From assembly GCA_964406375.1 (NCBI GenBank), contig CAYORM010000010.1, forward strand, positions 1 through 64,000: a stretch of DNA of 64,000 nucleotides, in the 5' to 3' direction. Shown here piece after piece: positions 7,601-16,655 of this stretch. Source of the stretch: CAYORM01 sp964406375 (GTDB lineage Bacteria; Pseudomonadota; Alphaproteobacteria; DSM-16000; Inquilinaceae). The position numbers and the translations under genes are program-made. The notes under the pieces were generated by a model that worked only from the letters and a program-made list of their open reading frames with translations, did no database searches and was not told the DNA's origin. Numbering within the stretch: the first letter of the stretch is position 1; every line of letters begins with the position of its first letter.

Positions 7601-9148
7601 ATGTCGGTCGCCGCCACCTCCGCGCGGCCGGTGCCGGGCGATGATCGAGAGATCGTCGCCCGCGTCGCCGGCGCCACGAAGCGCTATCCAGGTGTCGTCG
7701 CGCTCGACCGGGTTGATTTCTCGATCCGGGCGGGTGAGGTGCGTGCGCTGCTCGGCAAGAACGGCGCGGGCAAGTCGACGCTGATCCGCCTGCTCACCGG
7801 CGCCGAGGCGCCGGATGAAGGGCGGGTCGAGATCTGCGGCCGGCCGCTCGCCGCCTCCGGACCAGCCCGCACGCGCGAGGCGGCGCAGCTCGGTGTCCGC
7901 GCGGTCTATCAGGAGCTCAGCCTCGTCCCAGGCATGAGCATCGCCGAGAACATGTTCCTCGGCGTCTGGCCGCGGTCGCAGGCGGGCGTGCTCGACCATG
8001 CCCTGATGGCGCGCGAAACCCGTGAGGCCCTCGGGCTGCTCGGGCTCGAGCTCGACCCGCATCGTCACGTCGGTACCTTGAGCCCGGCGCAGCGGCAGAT
8101 GGTGGAGATCGCGCGGGCGCTGATGGGGCGACCGCGCCTTGTCATTCTCGACGAGCCGACGAGTTCGCTGGCCGCTGCCGAGGTGGAGGCCGTCTTCCGT
8201 GCCGTCCGCCGCGTCTCGGCGGCAGGGGTCGCGATCCTCTATGTCAGCCACCGCATGAAGGAGATCCGCGAGATCGCGGCGACCGCGACGGTGATGCGCG
8301 ACGGCCGGATCACCAGCACCGTGCCGGTCGCCGAAGCCGATACCGGGGAGATCGTCCGGATGATGCTCGGCCATGACGAGCATCGCGATCAGATGGTGGA
8401 GGCGAGGGTTTCCGATACGGCACCGGTCGTGCTCGCGGTGCGGGGGTTGGCCGTGCCGCCCAAGCTCGTCGACGTCTCTTTCGAGCTGCGTCGCGGCGAG
8501 GTGCTGGGCATCGCCGGGCTGCTCGGCTCCGGCCGGACGGAGCTGCTGCGCGCCGTCGCCGGGATCGACACCGCCGCGGCCGGCGAGATCCGCCTCGACG
8601 GCACGCCGGTACGTGGCGGCGATTGGGCCGCCATGCTGCGCCGCGGCCTTGCCTATACGCCCGAGAGCCGAAAGGAGGACGGGATCTTCCCGCTGCTCGG
8701 CGTCGACGAGAACATCATCGTCTCTGACCGCAGCAAGGTCGGCCATATGGGCGTGCTCTCCTGGTCGCGCATCGCCGCCGCGGCTTCTGCGATCATCGAG
8801 CGGATGAGCATCAAGACCGACCGGACCGCGACGCCGATCGGCACGCTGTCGGGGGGCAACCAGCAGAAGGCCGTGATCGGACGCTGGGTCTATGCCGGCA
8901 GCCGCATCCTGCTGCTCGACGAGCCGACGCGCGGCGTCGATGTCGAGGCCAAGACGCAGATCTACGCCATCATCCGCGCGCTCGCCGCGGAGGGGAAGAG
9001 CGTCATCTTCGTCTCCAGCGAAGTCGAAGAGCTGCCCAATGTCTGCGACCGCGTGCTTGTTCTGCGCGAGGGCCGCTTCGCCGAGGAGTTCCGCGCGCCC
9101 GGCATCGACGCCGACCGCCTGCTGGCGGCCTGCATCGCGGCGCATTGA
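7601..9148 (+). CDS. CUT2-type sugar ABC transporter tandem ATPase
   Basis: 515 residues with two fused ABC domains, as in RbsA/XylG/AraG. Domain 1 has Walker A GKNGAGKST (Lys58), signature LSPAQRQMVEIARAL and Walker B LVILDEPTSSL. Domain 2 has a degenerate Walker A (GLLGSGRTELL, lacking the lysine) but a good signature LSGGNQQKAVIGRW and Walker B ILLLDEPTRGVD. That asymmetry is normal in this family. ATG 7601 lies 17 nt after the binding-protein stop; the frame is open further upstream into that gene, but those residues do not look like protein. Its permease partner follows 21 nt downstream. Cytoplasmic, membrane-associated. Confidence 0.92.
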   Translation: MSVAATSARPVPGDDREIVARVAGATKRYPGVVALDRVDFSIRAGEVRALLGKNGAGKSTLIRLLTGAEAPDEGRVEICGRPLAASGPARTREAAQLGVRAVYQELSLVPGMSIAENMFLGVWPRSQAGVLDHALMARETREALGLLGLELDPHRHVGTLSPAQRQMVEIARALMGRPRLVILDEPTSSLAAAEVEAVFRAVRRVSAAGVAILYVSHRMKEIREIAATATVMRDGRITSTVPVAEADTGEIVRMMLGHDEHRDQMVEARVSDTAPVVLAVRGLAVPPKLVDVSFELRRGEVLGIAGLLGSGRTELLRAVAGIDTAAAGEIRLDGTPVRGGDWAAMLRRGLAYTPESRKEDGIFPLLGVDENIIVSDRSKVGHMGVLSWSRIAAAASAIIERMSIKTDRTATPIGTLSGGNQQKAVIGRWVYAGSRILLLDEPTRGVDVEAKTQIYAIIRALAAEGKSVIFVSSEVEELPNVCDRVLVLREGRFAEEFRAPGIDADRLLAACIAAH

Positions 9149-9169
9149 GAAGACGGGGATCGTCCTGAG

Positions 9170-10150
9170 ATGACCGCCACCACCGCCAATCGCGCGGCGC
9201 CGCGCCGGCACTGGAACACGCAGCGCATCAACGAGATCGGGCTGCTCGTCGTGATTCTCGTGCTCTACATCGTGTTCTGGCAGAGCGCGCGCGGCTTCCT
9301 GTCAGTCAACAACCAGATGACGATCCTGCGCGATGCCGCAGCGATCGGCATCGCCGCCTGGGGGGCGACCCTCATCATCATAGCCGGCGAGATCGACGTC
9401 AGCGTCGGGCCGATGGTCGCCTTCATCTCGGTCATCTTCGCCTATCTGTTGCAGTACGGCACACCGATGCCGATCGCGATCCTGGCGGCGATCCTGCTCG
9501 GCACGGCGCTCGGCTCGGTCGCGGGCCTGCTGCGGGCGCAGTTCGGCGTCCCGTCATTCGTCGCGACCTTGGGCTTGTGGAGCGCCCTCCGTGGCATGGG
9601 CCTTTTCATCACCAACGCGCTGCCGGTGAGCTACGGGTCGAGCGACTTCCTCGATTTCCTCGACAGCCGCGCCCTGTTCCTGCCGACCTCGGCGGTGGTG
9701 ATGCTCGTGCTGTTCGCGGTGTTCGCCTTCATCGCCCGCAAGACAGCCTATGGCCGCTCGGTCTATGCCATCGGCGGGAATGCCAGCGCCGCCCATTTGT
9801 CCGGCATCCCGGTGAAGCGGGTGCGGGTGATGCTGTTCGCGACCGCGGGGCTGCTCGCCGCGATCACCGGCATCCTGCTGACCGCGCGGCTCGGCTCCGG
9901 CAATGCCGGCGCGGCCTCCGGGCTCGAATTCGACGTCATCGCTGCGGTCGTCGTCGGCGGCACGGCACTGTCCGGCGGGCGGGGTTCGATGCTCGGGACG
10001 CTGCTCGGCGTCTTCGTCATCACGCTGATTGGCAACGGTCTGATCCTGCTCGGCATCAACCCGTTCTTTCAGGAGGTGGTGCGCGGCGGCATCATCGTCG
10101 GCGCGGTGCTGGCGAACCTGCTCGCCACCGGGCGCGGCGGCGCGCGGTGA
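9170..10150 (+). CDS. CUT2-type sugar ABC transporter permease
   Basis: 326 residues with about nine to ten membrane segments, the BPD_transp_2 fold of RbsC/XylH. Recognisable motifs are the early GEIDVSVGPMVAF, the middle YGRSVYAIGGNASAAHLSGI, and the late VVVGGTALSGGRGSMLGTLLG. In this family one permease gene makes a homodimer. It is the third gene of the importer operon; the GMC oxidoreductase begins 70 nt later with its own strong RBS (GGGGAGTGGGGA), probably on the same transcript. Confidence 0.93.
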   Translation: MTATTANRAAPRRHWNTQRINEIGLLVVILVLYIVFWQSARGFLSVNNQMTILRDAAAIGIAAWGATLIIIAGEIDVSVGPMVAFISVIFAYLLQYGTPMPIAILAAILLGTALGSVAGLLRAQFGVPSFVATLGLWSALRGMGLFITNALPVSYGSSDFLDFLDSRALFLPTSAVVMLVLFAVFAFIARKTAYGRSVYAIGGNASAAHLSGIPVKRVRVMLFATAGLLAAITGILLTARLGSGNAGAASGLEFDVIAAVVVGGTALSGGRGSMLGTLLGVFVITLIGNGLILLGINPFFQEVVRGGIIVGAVLANLLATGRGGAR

Positions 10151-10220
10151 CGATGGCGGGGATGCGCCTGAAGGGCGCGGGCGGAGCGCCGCGGCCGGGA
10201 CCGCAGGGGAGTGGGGACGC

Positions 10221-11870
10221 ATGACGCTATCGATCGCGGCCCGCCCGGCCTGGCCCGATGAGGACAGGGTCTATGATGTCCTCGTCATCGGCTCCGGCCC
10301 CGCTGGTTCGACCTTCGCCAAGCGGGCGCAGGAGGCCGGGCTCTCGGTCCTGTGCCTGGAGCAGGGCGGCTGGGTCGATTACGGCCGGGCCAATTCGGAC
10401 CGGCCGGAGTTCGAACTGACCAGCGGCCGCGACTGGAACTACGTCCCGACGCGGCGGTCCAATCCGGGCGACTTCCCGATCGATGTCAGCGGCTCGGACA
10501 TCGTGCCGCTCTACTGGAACGGCGTCGGCGGTTCGAGCATCTCCTGGGCAGCCAACTGGATGCGCAACCTGCCGAGCGACTTCAAGGTCCGCTCGCTTGA
10601 CGGCGTCGCCGACGACTGGCCGATCGACTACACCGATCTTCTGCCGCATTACCAGCGGACCGAGCAGGAGTTCTACGTCTCGGGCGTCGGCGGCGATCCG
10701 ATGTACCCGCCGCCCTGCGACCCCCCGCTGCCGCCGGCCGATCTGACCCGGGCGGGGCGCCTGGTCGCCGAGGCGCATAACCGGCTGGGCTGGCATTGGT
10801 GGCCGGGTTCGAATGCCATTGCCACCGTCGCCCGCGGCGAGATGCAGCCCTGCCAGCAGCGCACCGCCTGCATGTGGGGCTGCATCGAGAAGGCCAAGGT
10901 CTCCACCGACCGGTCACATTGGCCGGTTCTCACGCGCGGCGGCGTCGAACTCGTCTGGGGCGCCCGCGTCGTCGAGCTCGAGCTCGACCCGCAGGGCCGT
11001 GTCAGCGCCGCGATCTATGCGGACGACAAGGGCGTGCGCCGCCGGGCGCGCGGTGCCGTCACGGTACTCGCCGGCAATGCGATCGGCACGCCGCGGCTTC
11101 TCCTCTCCTCGCGGGGACCCGGCCATCCCGACGGGCTCGCCAACGGCTCGGGCCTCGTCGGCAGGCGGCTGATGCTGCATCCGACGGCCGCCGTCGTCGG
11201 GCTGTTCGACCAGCCGCTCGAGACCTATCGCGGGGTCTGGGGCCAGGTGGCCTATACCCTGCAATGGTACGAGACCCGGCCGGAGCATGATTTCGTGCGG
11301 GGCGCGAAATGGAGCCTGCAGCCGACCGGCGGGCCGCTTCAGGCCACCCGGCGGTGGCCCTGGGGAGATGCCGAGCCCTGGGGTCCAGGGTTCCACGACG
11401 AGGTGCGCCGCCGCTTCGGCCGTTCGCTGTCCTGGGGCATCATCTGCGAGGATCTGCCGGATGCGGAGAACCGGGTGGAGCTGGACCCCGACAGCCCGGA
11501 CGAGACGGGGATGGCGGGGGTCCGCATCCATTACCGTACCGGCGAGAACTCGCATCGCATGCTGCGATTCATGACGGCGCGGGCAGAGGAATCACTGCGC
11601 GAGGCTGGGGCCTATCAGACCGTCGTCGCCCAGCAGGCGCGCGAGAGCGGCTGGCACATCCTGGGCACGGCACGGATGGGCGACGACCCGGCCACCAGTG
11701 TCGTCGACCGTTTCGGCCGCTGCCACGAGGTGTCGAACCTCTTCATCGTCGATGGCAGCGTCTGGCCGACCTCCGCCGGGGTGAATCCGACCGCGACCAT
11801 CGCGGCCTTCGCCTCCTGGTCGGCAGCACATGTCCTTGCGAATCGCAGCAGCCAAGCCATCGCCGGATGA
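10221..11870 (+). CDS. GMC-family FAD sugar/alcohol dehydrogenase, large subunit
   Basis: 549 residues. The N-terminal Rossmann FAD motif is VLVIGSGPAGSTFAKRAQEAG. The C-terminal GMC pair is present as the His in SGWHILGTARMG and the Asn in SAGVNPTATIAAFA. C211, C217 and C221 (CQQRTACMWGC) form a cysteine cluster in the place where membrane-linked FAD glucose/sorbitol/gluconate dehydrogenases hold an iron-sulfur cluster. Together with the small subunit encoded in a 1-nt staggered ATGA overlap, this suggests a two-subunit dehydrogenase passing electrons onward rather than an oxidase. No multihaem cytochrome c subunit is encoded nearby. The substrate is unknown, perhaps the imported sugar or polyol. 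No Tat signal is visible on this subunit. Confidence 0.87.
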   Translation: MTLSIAARPAWPDEDRVYDVLVIGSGPAGSTFAKRAQEAGLSVLCLEQGGWVDYGRANSDRPEFELTSGRDWNYVPTRRSNPGDFPIDVSGSDIVPLYWNGVGGSSISWAANWMRNLPSDFKVRSLDGVADDWPIDYTDLLPHYQRTEQEFYVSGVGGDPMYPPPCDPPLPPADLTRAGRLVAEAHNRLGWHWWPGSNAIATVARGEMQPCQQRTACMWGCIEKAKVSTDRSHWPVLTRGGVELVWGARVVELELDPQGRVSAAIYADDKGVRRRARGAVTVLAGNAIGTPRLLLSSRGPGHPDGLANGSGLVGRRLMLHPTAAVVGLFDQPLETYRGVWGQVAYTLQWYETRPEHDFVRGAKWSLQPTGGPLQATRRWPWGDAEPWGPGFHDEVRRRFGRSLSWGIICEDLPDAENRVELDPDSPDETGMAGVRIHYRTGENSHRMLRFMTARAEESLREAGAYQTVVAQQARESGWHILGTARMGDDPATSVVDRFGRCHEVSNLFIVDGSVWPTSAGVNPTATIAAFASWSAAHVLANRSSQAIAG

Positions 11871-12292
11871 CCGAGATCCACATCACGGACCGCCAGCGGG
11901 CGCGGCTCGCCGCCCTTGCCGACGCGCTCATCCCGGCCGCCGAGGGGCATCTGTCGGCGAGCGCCGCCGGCATCGCCGGCCCGCTGCTCGACCGTGTCGC
12001 CCTCCATGCGCCGGAGCGGCTCGTGCTGCTGCTGAAGGTCGTCGACGATGCCGGCGACACCGTGCCGGAGGCGGCGCTGGCGGCGCTCAAGGCAGATGAT
12101 CGCGCGCGTTTCGACGCGTTCTGCGAGACCATCGCCGCCGCCTATTTCATGGCGCCCGCGGTCAGGCGCCAGATCGGCTTTCCGGGCCGCGATGCGGTGC
12201 CGGCGCGGGTCGATGTGACGGAGATGGAAGATCTGCTGATGCCGGTCTTCGAGAGCGATTTCGCGCCGCGGGCGGTGCCGCGGCGCGGCTGA
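11867..12292 (+). CDS. Gluconate 2-dehydrogenase subunit 3-like small subunit
   Basis: 141 residues starting at ATG 11867, which overlaps the GMC stop as ATGA. It begins ITDRQRARLAALADALIPA, the pattern of the gluconate 2-dehydrogenase subunit 3 family (helical accessory subunit of FAD dehydrogenases). Such subunits often carry a Tat signal that exports the large subunit. Here none is seen: the protein starts directly with the family domain, so the complex may be cytoplasmic. The same frame is open upstream through the GMC gene, but that part is only its shadow. Assignment rests on pattern and the tight pairing. Confidence 0.75.
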   Translation: MTEIHITDRQRARLAALADALIPAAEGHLSASAAGIAGPLLDRVALHAPERLVLLLKVVDDAGDTVPEAALAALKADDRARFDAFCETIAAAYFMAPAVRRQIGFPGRDAVPARVDVTEMEDLLMPVFESDFAPRAVPRRG

Positions 12293-12320
12293 GCCGGCAC
12301 GCATAATGGGAGAGATGGTC

Positions 12321-13373
12321 ATGGCGACGATGCTCGCAGCCTTCCTGCCGGGCGACGAGACGGTGGCGCTGCGCGAGGTGCCGGTGCCGGAGCCCGGCAT
12401 CGGGCAGGTGCTGATCGAAATGCGCGCGTCCGGTATCTGCGGCAGCGACATCCACTACATCTATCGCGGGCATAAGGGCGACAAGGCCAAGGGTACGGCC
12501 TATCTGGACGTCGTCGCCGGACATGAACCCTGCGGCAGGGTCGTGCGGCTCGGCCCGGGCTGCCGCCATTTCCGCGAGGGCGACCGGGTGGTCGTCTACC
12601 ACATCTCGGGCTGCGGTTTTTGCCGCGAGTGCCGCAAGGGCTTCCAGATCTCCTGCACCAGCCCCCGGCGTGCGGCCTATGGCTGGCAGCGCGATGGCGG
12701 CCATGCCCCCTATCTCCTCGCCGAGGAGAAGGACCTGATCCTGCTGCCCGAGCCGCTGACCTGGGACGATGGCTGCTTCATCTCCTGCGGCGTCGGGACG
12801 GCCTATGAGGGCATCCTGCGCGCCGATGTATCCGGCAGCGACACGGTGCTCGTCGTGGGCATGGGGCCGGTCGGCATGGCCGTGGCGATGCTGGCGCGCG
12901 GCCGCGGCGCCCGGCGGATTATCGGCGCCGATGTCCAGGCCGAACGGCTCGATCAGGCCCGCGCGCTCGGCCTGATCGACGTGGCGATCCCGGCCGGGCC
13001 GGACGCGGCCGAGGCCGTGAAGGAGGCGACCGGCGGTGGCGCCAGCCGGGCGCTGGACTGCTCGGGCCATCCTGATGGCCGCCTTCTCGCGCTTCGGGGT
13101 TCGCGGAGTTGGGCCCGCATCGTCTATCTCGGCGAGACCGGCCCGGTGACCTTCCAGGTCAGCGACGATCTGATGCACAGGCACCGGACGCTGATCGGCT
13201 CCTGGGTCACCAGCCTCGCCAATATGGAGCAGTGTTGCGAGGATCTCGCTGCCTGGGAGATGCATCCAGACCGCATCGTCACCCACCGCTTCCCGCTGGA
13301 GCGGGCGCCCGAAGCCTACGCACTGATGGCGGAAGGACGCTGCGGCAAGGTGGTGATCGAGTTCCCGGAATAG
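12321..13373 (+). CDS. Zinc-dependent medium-chain alcohol/polyol dehydrogenase
   Basis: 350 residues from ATG 12321, preceded at 6 nt by GGGAGAG; ATGs at 12306 and 12315 are poorer. Catalytic zinc ligands are C40 (GICGSD), H68 and E69 (AGHEP). The structural zinc lobe is C98, C101, C104, C112. The Rossmann motif VLVVGMGPVGMAVAMLARG binds NAD(P). This is a classic MDR oxidoreductase of the sorbitol/threonine dehydrogenase class and should oxidise a secondary alcohol. It sits 28 nt after the GMC small subunit, probably in the same operon, and is convergent with the SDR gene with a 9-nt gap. Confidence 0.87.
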   Translation: MATMLAAFLPGDETVALREVPVPEPGIGQVLIEMRASGICGSDIHYIYRGHKGDKAKGTAYLDVVAGHEPCGRVVRLGPGCRHFREGDRVVVYHISGCGFCRECRKGFQISCTSPRRAAYGWQRDGGHAPYLLAEEKDLILLPEPLTWDDGCFISCGVGTAYEGILRADVSGSDTVLVVGMGPVGMAVAMLARGRGARRIIGADVQAERLDQARALGLIDVAIPAGPDAAEAVKEATGGGASRALDCSGHPDGRLLALRGSRSWARIVYLGETGPVTFQVSDDLMHRHRTLIGSWVTSLANMEQCCEDLAAWEMHPDRIVTHRFPLERAPEAYALMAEGRCGKVVIEFPE

Positions 13374-13382
13374 GGGCGGCGC

Positions 13383-14141
13383 TCAGATGCAGCGGCCGCC
13401 ATCGATCTCAAGCGCGGCGCCGGTGACAAAGGCGCCCTCGTCCGAACAGAGATAGACGGCGGCCGCGGCGAGATCCTCGGGCGTGCACATCCGCCCGAGC
13501 GGGATCGTTGCCATGAACTGGGCGCGGCGCTCGGGCGTGTCTTCGCCGAGAAAGCTGGCGGTCATACCGGTCTGGCCGAGCACCGGGCAAAGGCAGTTCA
13601 CGCGGATGGCGACAGGGGCGAGCTCGGCCGCCATCGATTTGGTGGCGGTGACGACCGCTCCCTTGCTGGCATTGTACCAGGTGAGCCCCGGCCGCGGCCG
13701 TAGCGCCGCGGTGGAGGCCATGTTGAGGATCGCGCCGCCGCCGCGCGCGACGAGCCGCGGCACGGCATGCCGCGCAGCCCAATAGAGCGCCTTCACATTG
13801 ACCGCGAAGACACGGTCGAACAGGCCCTCATCGACCTCGGCCATGCCCATATTGCGATGGGTGTGACCGGCATTGTTCACCAATATGTCGAGCCCGCCGA
13901 ACTGGTCGACCGCCGTCTCGACCATGTGGATGGTGCCGGCCTCGGTCGAGACGTCGGCAGCGACGAAACGGACACGGCCCGGCGCGATGTCGTCGATCTC
14001 CGCCAGGGCCGCCCGGCCATGGCTGTCGGAGAGATCGGCGAGTATGACGCGGGCCCCCTCGCGCGCGAAGCGCAAGGCGATGCCCCGACCGAAACCCGAG
14101 GCGGCGCCGGTGACGATGGCAACCTTGCCGGCGAGACGCAT
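13383..14141 (-). CDS. Short-chain dehydrogenase/reductase (SDR)
   Basis: 252 residues, classical SDR. Coenzyme motif TGAASGFGRGIALRFA near the N-terminus, NNAGHTH, then catalytic Y156 and K160 in YNASK with the upstream serine in NMAST. The acidic residue in LADLSDSHG at the end of beta-2 suggests NAD(H). It is read after the aldehyde dehydrogenase gene (13-nt gap), so both probably form one minus-strand operon. Likely step: oxidation of a sugar, polyol or lactone intermediate in the pathway served by the adjacent importer. Substrate not determinable. Confidence 0.88.
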   Translation of the reverse strand: MRLAGKVAIVTGAASGFGRGIALRFAREGARVILADLSDSHGRAALAEIDDIAPGRVRFVAADVSTEAGTIHMVETAVDQFGGLDILVNNAGHTHRNMGMAEVDEGLFDRVFAVNVKALYWAARHAVPRLVARGGGAILNMASTAALRPRPGLTWYNASKGAVVTATKSMAAELAPVAIRVNCLCPVLGQTGMTASFLGEDTPERRAQFMATIPLGRMCTPEDLAAAAVYLCSDEGAFVTGAALEIDGGRCI

Positions 14142-14154
14142 GGTCCTCCCCCCC

Positions 14155-15597
14155 TTAACCGTGGCGCAGCGCGATCGTCTTGGTGACCGTGAAATGGTCG
14201 AGGCCCTCCATGGCCTTCTCCCGGCCGAAACCGCTGCGTTTCATGCCGCCGAAGGGCAGCTCGACCCCGCCGCCGGCGCCATAATCGTTGATGAAGACCT
14301 GTCCTGCCCGGATCGCGCGGGCGCAGCGGAGCTGGCGGGCGCCGTCACGCGTCCAGACGCCAGCGACCAGCCCGTAGGGGGTGCCGTTGGCCAGCGCGAT
14401 CGCCTGCGCCTCCGTCTCGAAGCGGTGGACGGACAAAACGGGACCGAACGCCTCCTCCTGGGCGAGCGGATGGTCGGGCGTGAGCCCGTCGATGATCATC
14501 GGCGCAAACCAGAAGCCGCCCGGATCGAGCGTCGCCGGCAGCGGGGTTTCGACGATCACGCGGCCACCATCGGCGCGCGCGCGATCGACGAGCATCCGCA
14601 CGCGGCCGCGCTGGCGTTCGCTGATCAGCGGCCCGTAATCGGGGTCGGTGTCCCAGGCGCCGACCCGCAGGCCGCGAAACGCCTCGGTGAGGCGGTCGAG
14701 GACGCGCTCGGCCACGCTCGTCTGCAGGAGCAGCCGGCTGCCCGCCGAACAGGTCTGCCCCGCATTCTGGACGATCGCACCGATGAGGAGCGGCAGCGCG
14801 GCGTCGAGATCGGCATCCTCGAAGACGAGCTGCGGTGACTTGCCGCCGAGCTCCATCGTCACCGGACGGTTGTGCCGTGCCGCGGCCACCTGGATGGCCG
14901 TGCCCGTCGCGGGCGAACCGGTGAAGCTGAGATGGTCGAGGCCGGGATGGGCGGCGAGTGCCGTGCCGGCCGTGGTGCCCGTCCCGGTCACCACCGACAG
15001 TGCCTCAGGTGGCAGGCCGCTCTCGAGCAGCAGCGCGGCCAGCCGGAGCACCGACAGGCAGGCATCCTCGGCGGGCTTGAGCACGCAGCAATTGCCGGCG
15101 GCAAGGCTGCCGCCGATCGTCCGCCCGAAGATCTGCGCGGGATAGTTCCACGGGATGATGTGGCCGGTGACGCCGTGCGGTTCCTTCAGCGTCAGGATGG
15201 TGTAGCCGTCGCGATAGGGGATGGTGGTGCCGTGATGCTTGTCGCAGGCGCCGCCATAGAACTCGAAATAGCGGGCGCAGGCGGCGATGTCGGCGCGCGC
15301 CTGTCGCAGCGGTTTGCCGGTGTCGCGCGCCTCGAGCCGGGCGAGCGCATCTACCTCCGCCTCGATCGCGCGAGCGGCGCGGGCGAGGATGCGGCCGCGT
15401 TCGGCCGGCGCCATCCGGCCCCAGGACCCGCCGTCGAAGCCGCGACGGGCCGTCGCCACCGCGCGGTCGATCTCCGCCGGCCCGCCGGCCGCGATGGCAG
15501 CCCAGGCCTCCCCCGTCGACGGGTCGAGGACGGGCAGGGGCGGCGCGTCCGCACCCGACCATTCCCCGGCGATGAGGACCGTCCTGCCGTCTGCCAT
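14155..15597 (-). CDS. NAD(P)-dependent aldehyde dehydrogenase
   Basis: 480 residues from ATG 15597, with GGAGG on the minus strand 6 nt upstream; an earlier in-frame start at 15627 lacks this. Family hallmarks: WNYPAQIFGRTIGGSLAAGN, the glutamate in MELGGKSPQ, nucleophile C283 in GQTCSAGSR, and the late EEAFGPVLSV. It oxidises an aldehyde to a carboxylate in the cytoplasm, probably the product of one of the neighbouring alcohol dehydrogenases. It is translated before the SDR gene on the same strand. Confidence 0.92.
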   Translation of the reverse strand: MADGRTVLIAGEWSGADAPPLPVLDPSTGEAWAAIAAGGPAEIDRAVATARRGFDGGSWGRMAPAERGRILARAARAIEAEVDALARLEARDTGKPLRQARADIAACARYFEFYGGACDKHHGTTIPYRDGYTILTLKEPHGVTGHIIPWNYPAQIFGRTIGGSLAAGNCCVLKPAEDACLSVLRLAALLLESGLPPEALSVVTGTGTTAGTALAAHPGLDHLSFTGSPATGTAIQVAAARHNRPVTMELGGKSPQLVFEDADLDAALPLLIGAIVQNAGQTCSAGSRLLLQTSVAERVLDRLTEAFRGLRVGAWDTDPDYGPLISERQRGRVRMLVDRARADGGRVIVETPLPATLDPGGFWFAPMIIDGLTPDHPLAQEEAFGPVLSVHRFETEAQAIALANGTPYGLVAGVWTRDGARQLRCARAIRAGQVFINDYGAGGGVELPFGGMKRSGFGREKAMEGLDHFTVTKTIALRHG

Positions 15598-15615
15598 GGC
15601 CGCCTCCGGCGTTGT

Positions 15616-15639
15616 CGGCGCCCTCATCCGGGGGCGCCG
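15616..15639 (-). terminator. Hairpin terminator after the XRE regulator
   Basis: A perfect 8-bp stem (CGGCGCCC 15616-15623 / GGGCGCCG 15632-15639) with an 8-nt loop begins 9 nt after the XRE stop when read on the minus strand, and just upstream of the aldehyde dehydrogenase RBS. No T-run follows. Confidence 0.45.
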
Positions 15640-15648
15640 CCTGCGATC

Positions 15649-16512
15649 CTACCGGTCCGCGGCCGGACCGCAATCCGCCGCCAGCCGCCGCAGGAAAGCC
15701 GGCACGTCGGGCGGCTGGATGATGGCGTGGCGGATCAGCCGGTCGAAATGCTCGGACAGTGCCCGGATGTGCTGGGTCGCGTTGAAAACGACATAGGTGC
15801 CGCCGAGATAGATCGCCGCCCGCAGCGGCCCGAAGATCGTGACCGGCGCCGAGTAGAGTGCGCGCCCGTCATAGAAGAACCAGCGGAAAGTCGGGTAGAG
15901 CTCGTCGAGCAGGGTCGACATGTGAAGGATCTGGCGGCGGCGCAGCGCGGCGTCGAGCCCGCGCCAGATGCCCTCGCCGCGGGCGAAGGCCTCGATCCCC
16001 TGGATCGAGCTGCACGCCTCCATGTCCGTCTCCGGCCGGCGCTGATAAGCGAGCGTCGCCGCCGCGGTTTCGATCCGCTGCTCGGCATCGACGGTCGGCA
16101 CGCGCTCCATCTCGTACCGGATCACCTCCGGCAGTTTCAGGATGTCCGGCAGGGTGACAGGGACGTAGCGGATCTTGTAGCCGACCGCTTCGGCATGCCA
16201 GGCGACCAGCCTCCGATCGGTGGGCGAGGCGGCATCACGCTCGATCTCCGTCGTCTCGCGCATGATCGAGGCCGAGGCGTCGCCGCGCTGCGACAGCCCG
16301 AGCAGCCAGTCGAGGCTGATCTGCCGCGCCGCGGCGATGGCTGTCAGCGTTTCAACGCGCGGCAGCCGGTCGTTCTCGGCGCTGAGGATCTGCGACAGCG
16401 TCGACCGGTCTATCCCGACCGCGGCGGCAAAAGCGCTGCGGCTGAGGCCGGATTCGGCGATCACCCGGAGCAGGCGCTCCCGGAACTGCTCAACGACGTT
16501 ACGGCGGTCCAT
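15649..16512 (-). CDS. XRE-type helix-turn-helix regulator with unknown effector domain
   Basis: 287 residues from ATG 16512; a start six codons earlier is possible. Residues about 8-65 form a lambda-repressor-type HTH (LSRSAFAAAVGIDRSTLSQILS). The remaining 220 residues have no fold I recognise; they are alpha/beta-like and contain LYPTFRWFFYDGRALYSAPVTIFG. The gene is divergent from the desaturase gene, and the 143-bp shared region holds three copies of CACAGTCG, one immediately upstream of its own start. Autoregulation and control of the desaturase in response to a small molecule or lipid are reasonable inferences. Confidence 0.82.
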   Translation of the reverse strand: MDRRNVVEQFRERLLRVIAESGLSRSAFAAAVGIDRSTLSQILSAENDRLPRVETLTAIAAARQISLDWLLGLSQRGDASASIMRETTEIERDAASPTDRRLVAWHAEAVGYKIRYVPVTLPDILKLPEVIRYEMERVPTVDAEQRIETAAATLAYQRRPETDMEACSSIQGIEAFARGEGIWRGLDAALRRRQILHMSTLLDELYPTFRWFFYDGRALYSAPVTIFGPLRAAIYLGGTYVVFNATQHIRALSEHFDRLIRHAIIQPPDVPAFLRRLAADCGPAADR

Positions 16513-16515
16513 GCG

Positions 16516-16629
16516 GCACAGTCGCAACAACTGTGCGGAATGTCAACCACACAGTCGGAGAGTTTATCAATGTCACGGCAAATTGCGCATTGCCGCATTG
16601 TCGCCCATCGCGCGCGGTTGCACAGTCGC
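16516..16629. promoter_or_regulatory. Divergent control region with three CACAGTCG repeats
   Basis: Direct copies of CACAGTCG lie at 16517-16524, 16550-16557 and 16621-16628. Start-to-start distances are 33 and 71 bp, close to 3 and 7 helical turns. The first copy also forms an inverted repeat, GCACAG (16516-16521) / CTGTGC (16531-16536). A tandem CGCATTG pair (16586-16592, 16594-16600) lies between. The location between the XRE gene and the desaturase gene fits operators for the XRE protein. Binding is inferred only. Confidence 0.5.
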
Positions 16630-16655
16630 GGCATCTACATTCGCTCGGAGGGTAG

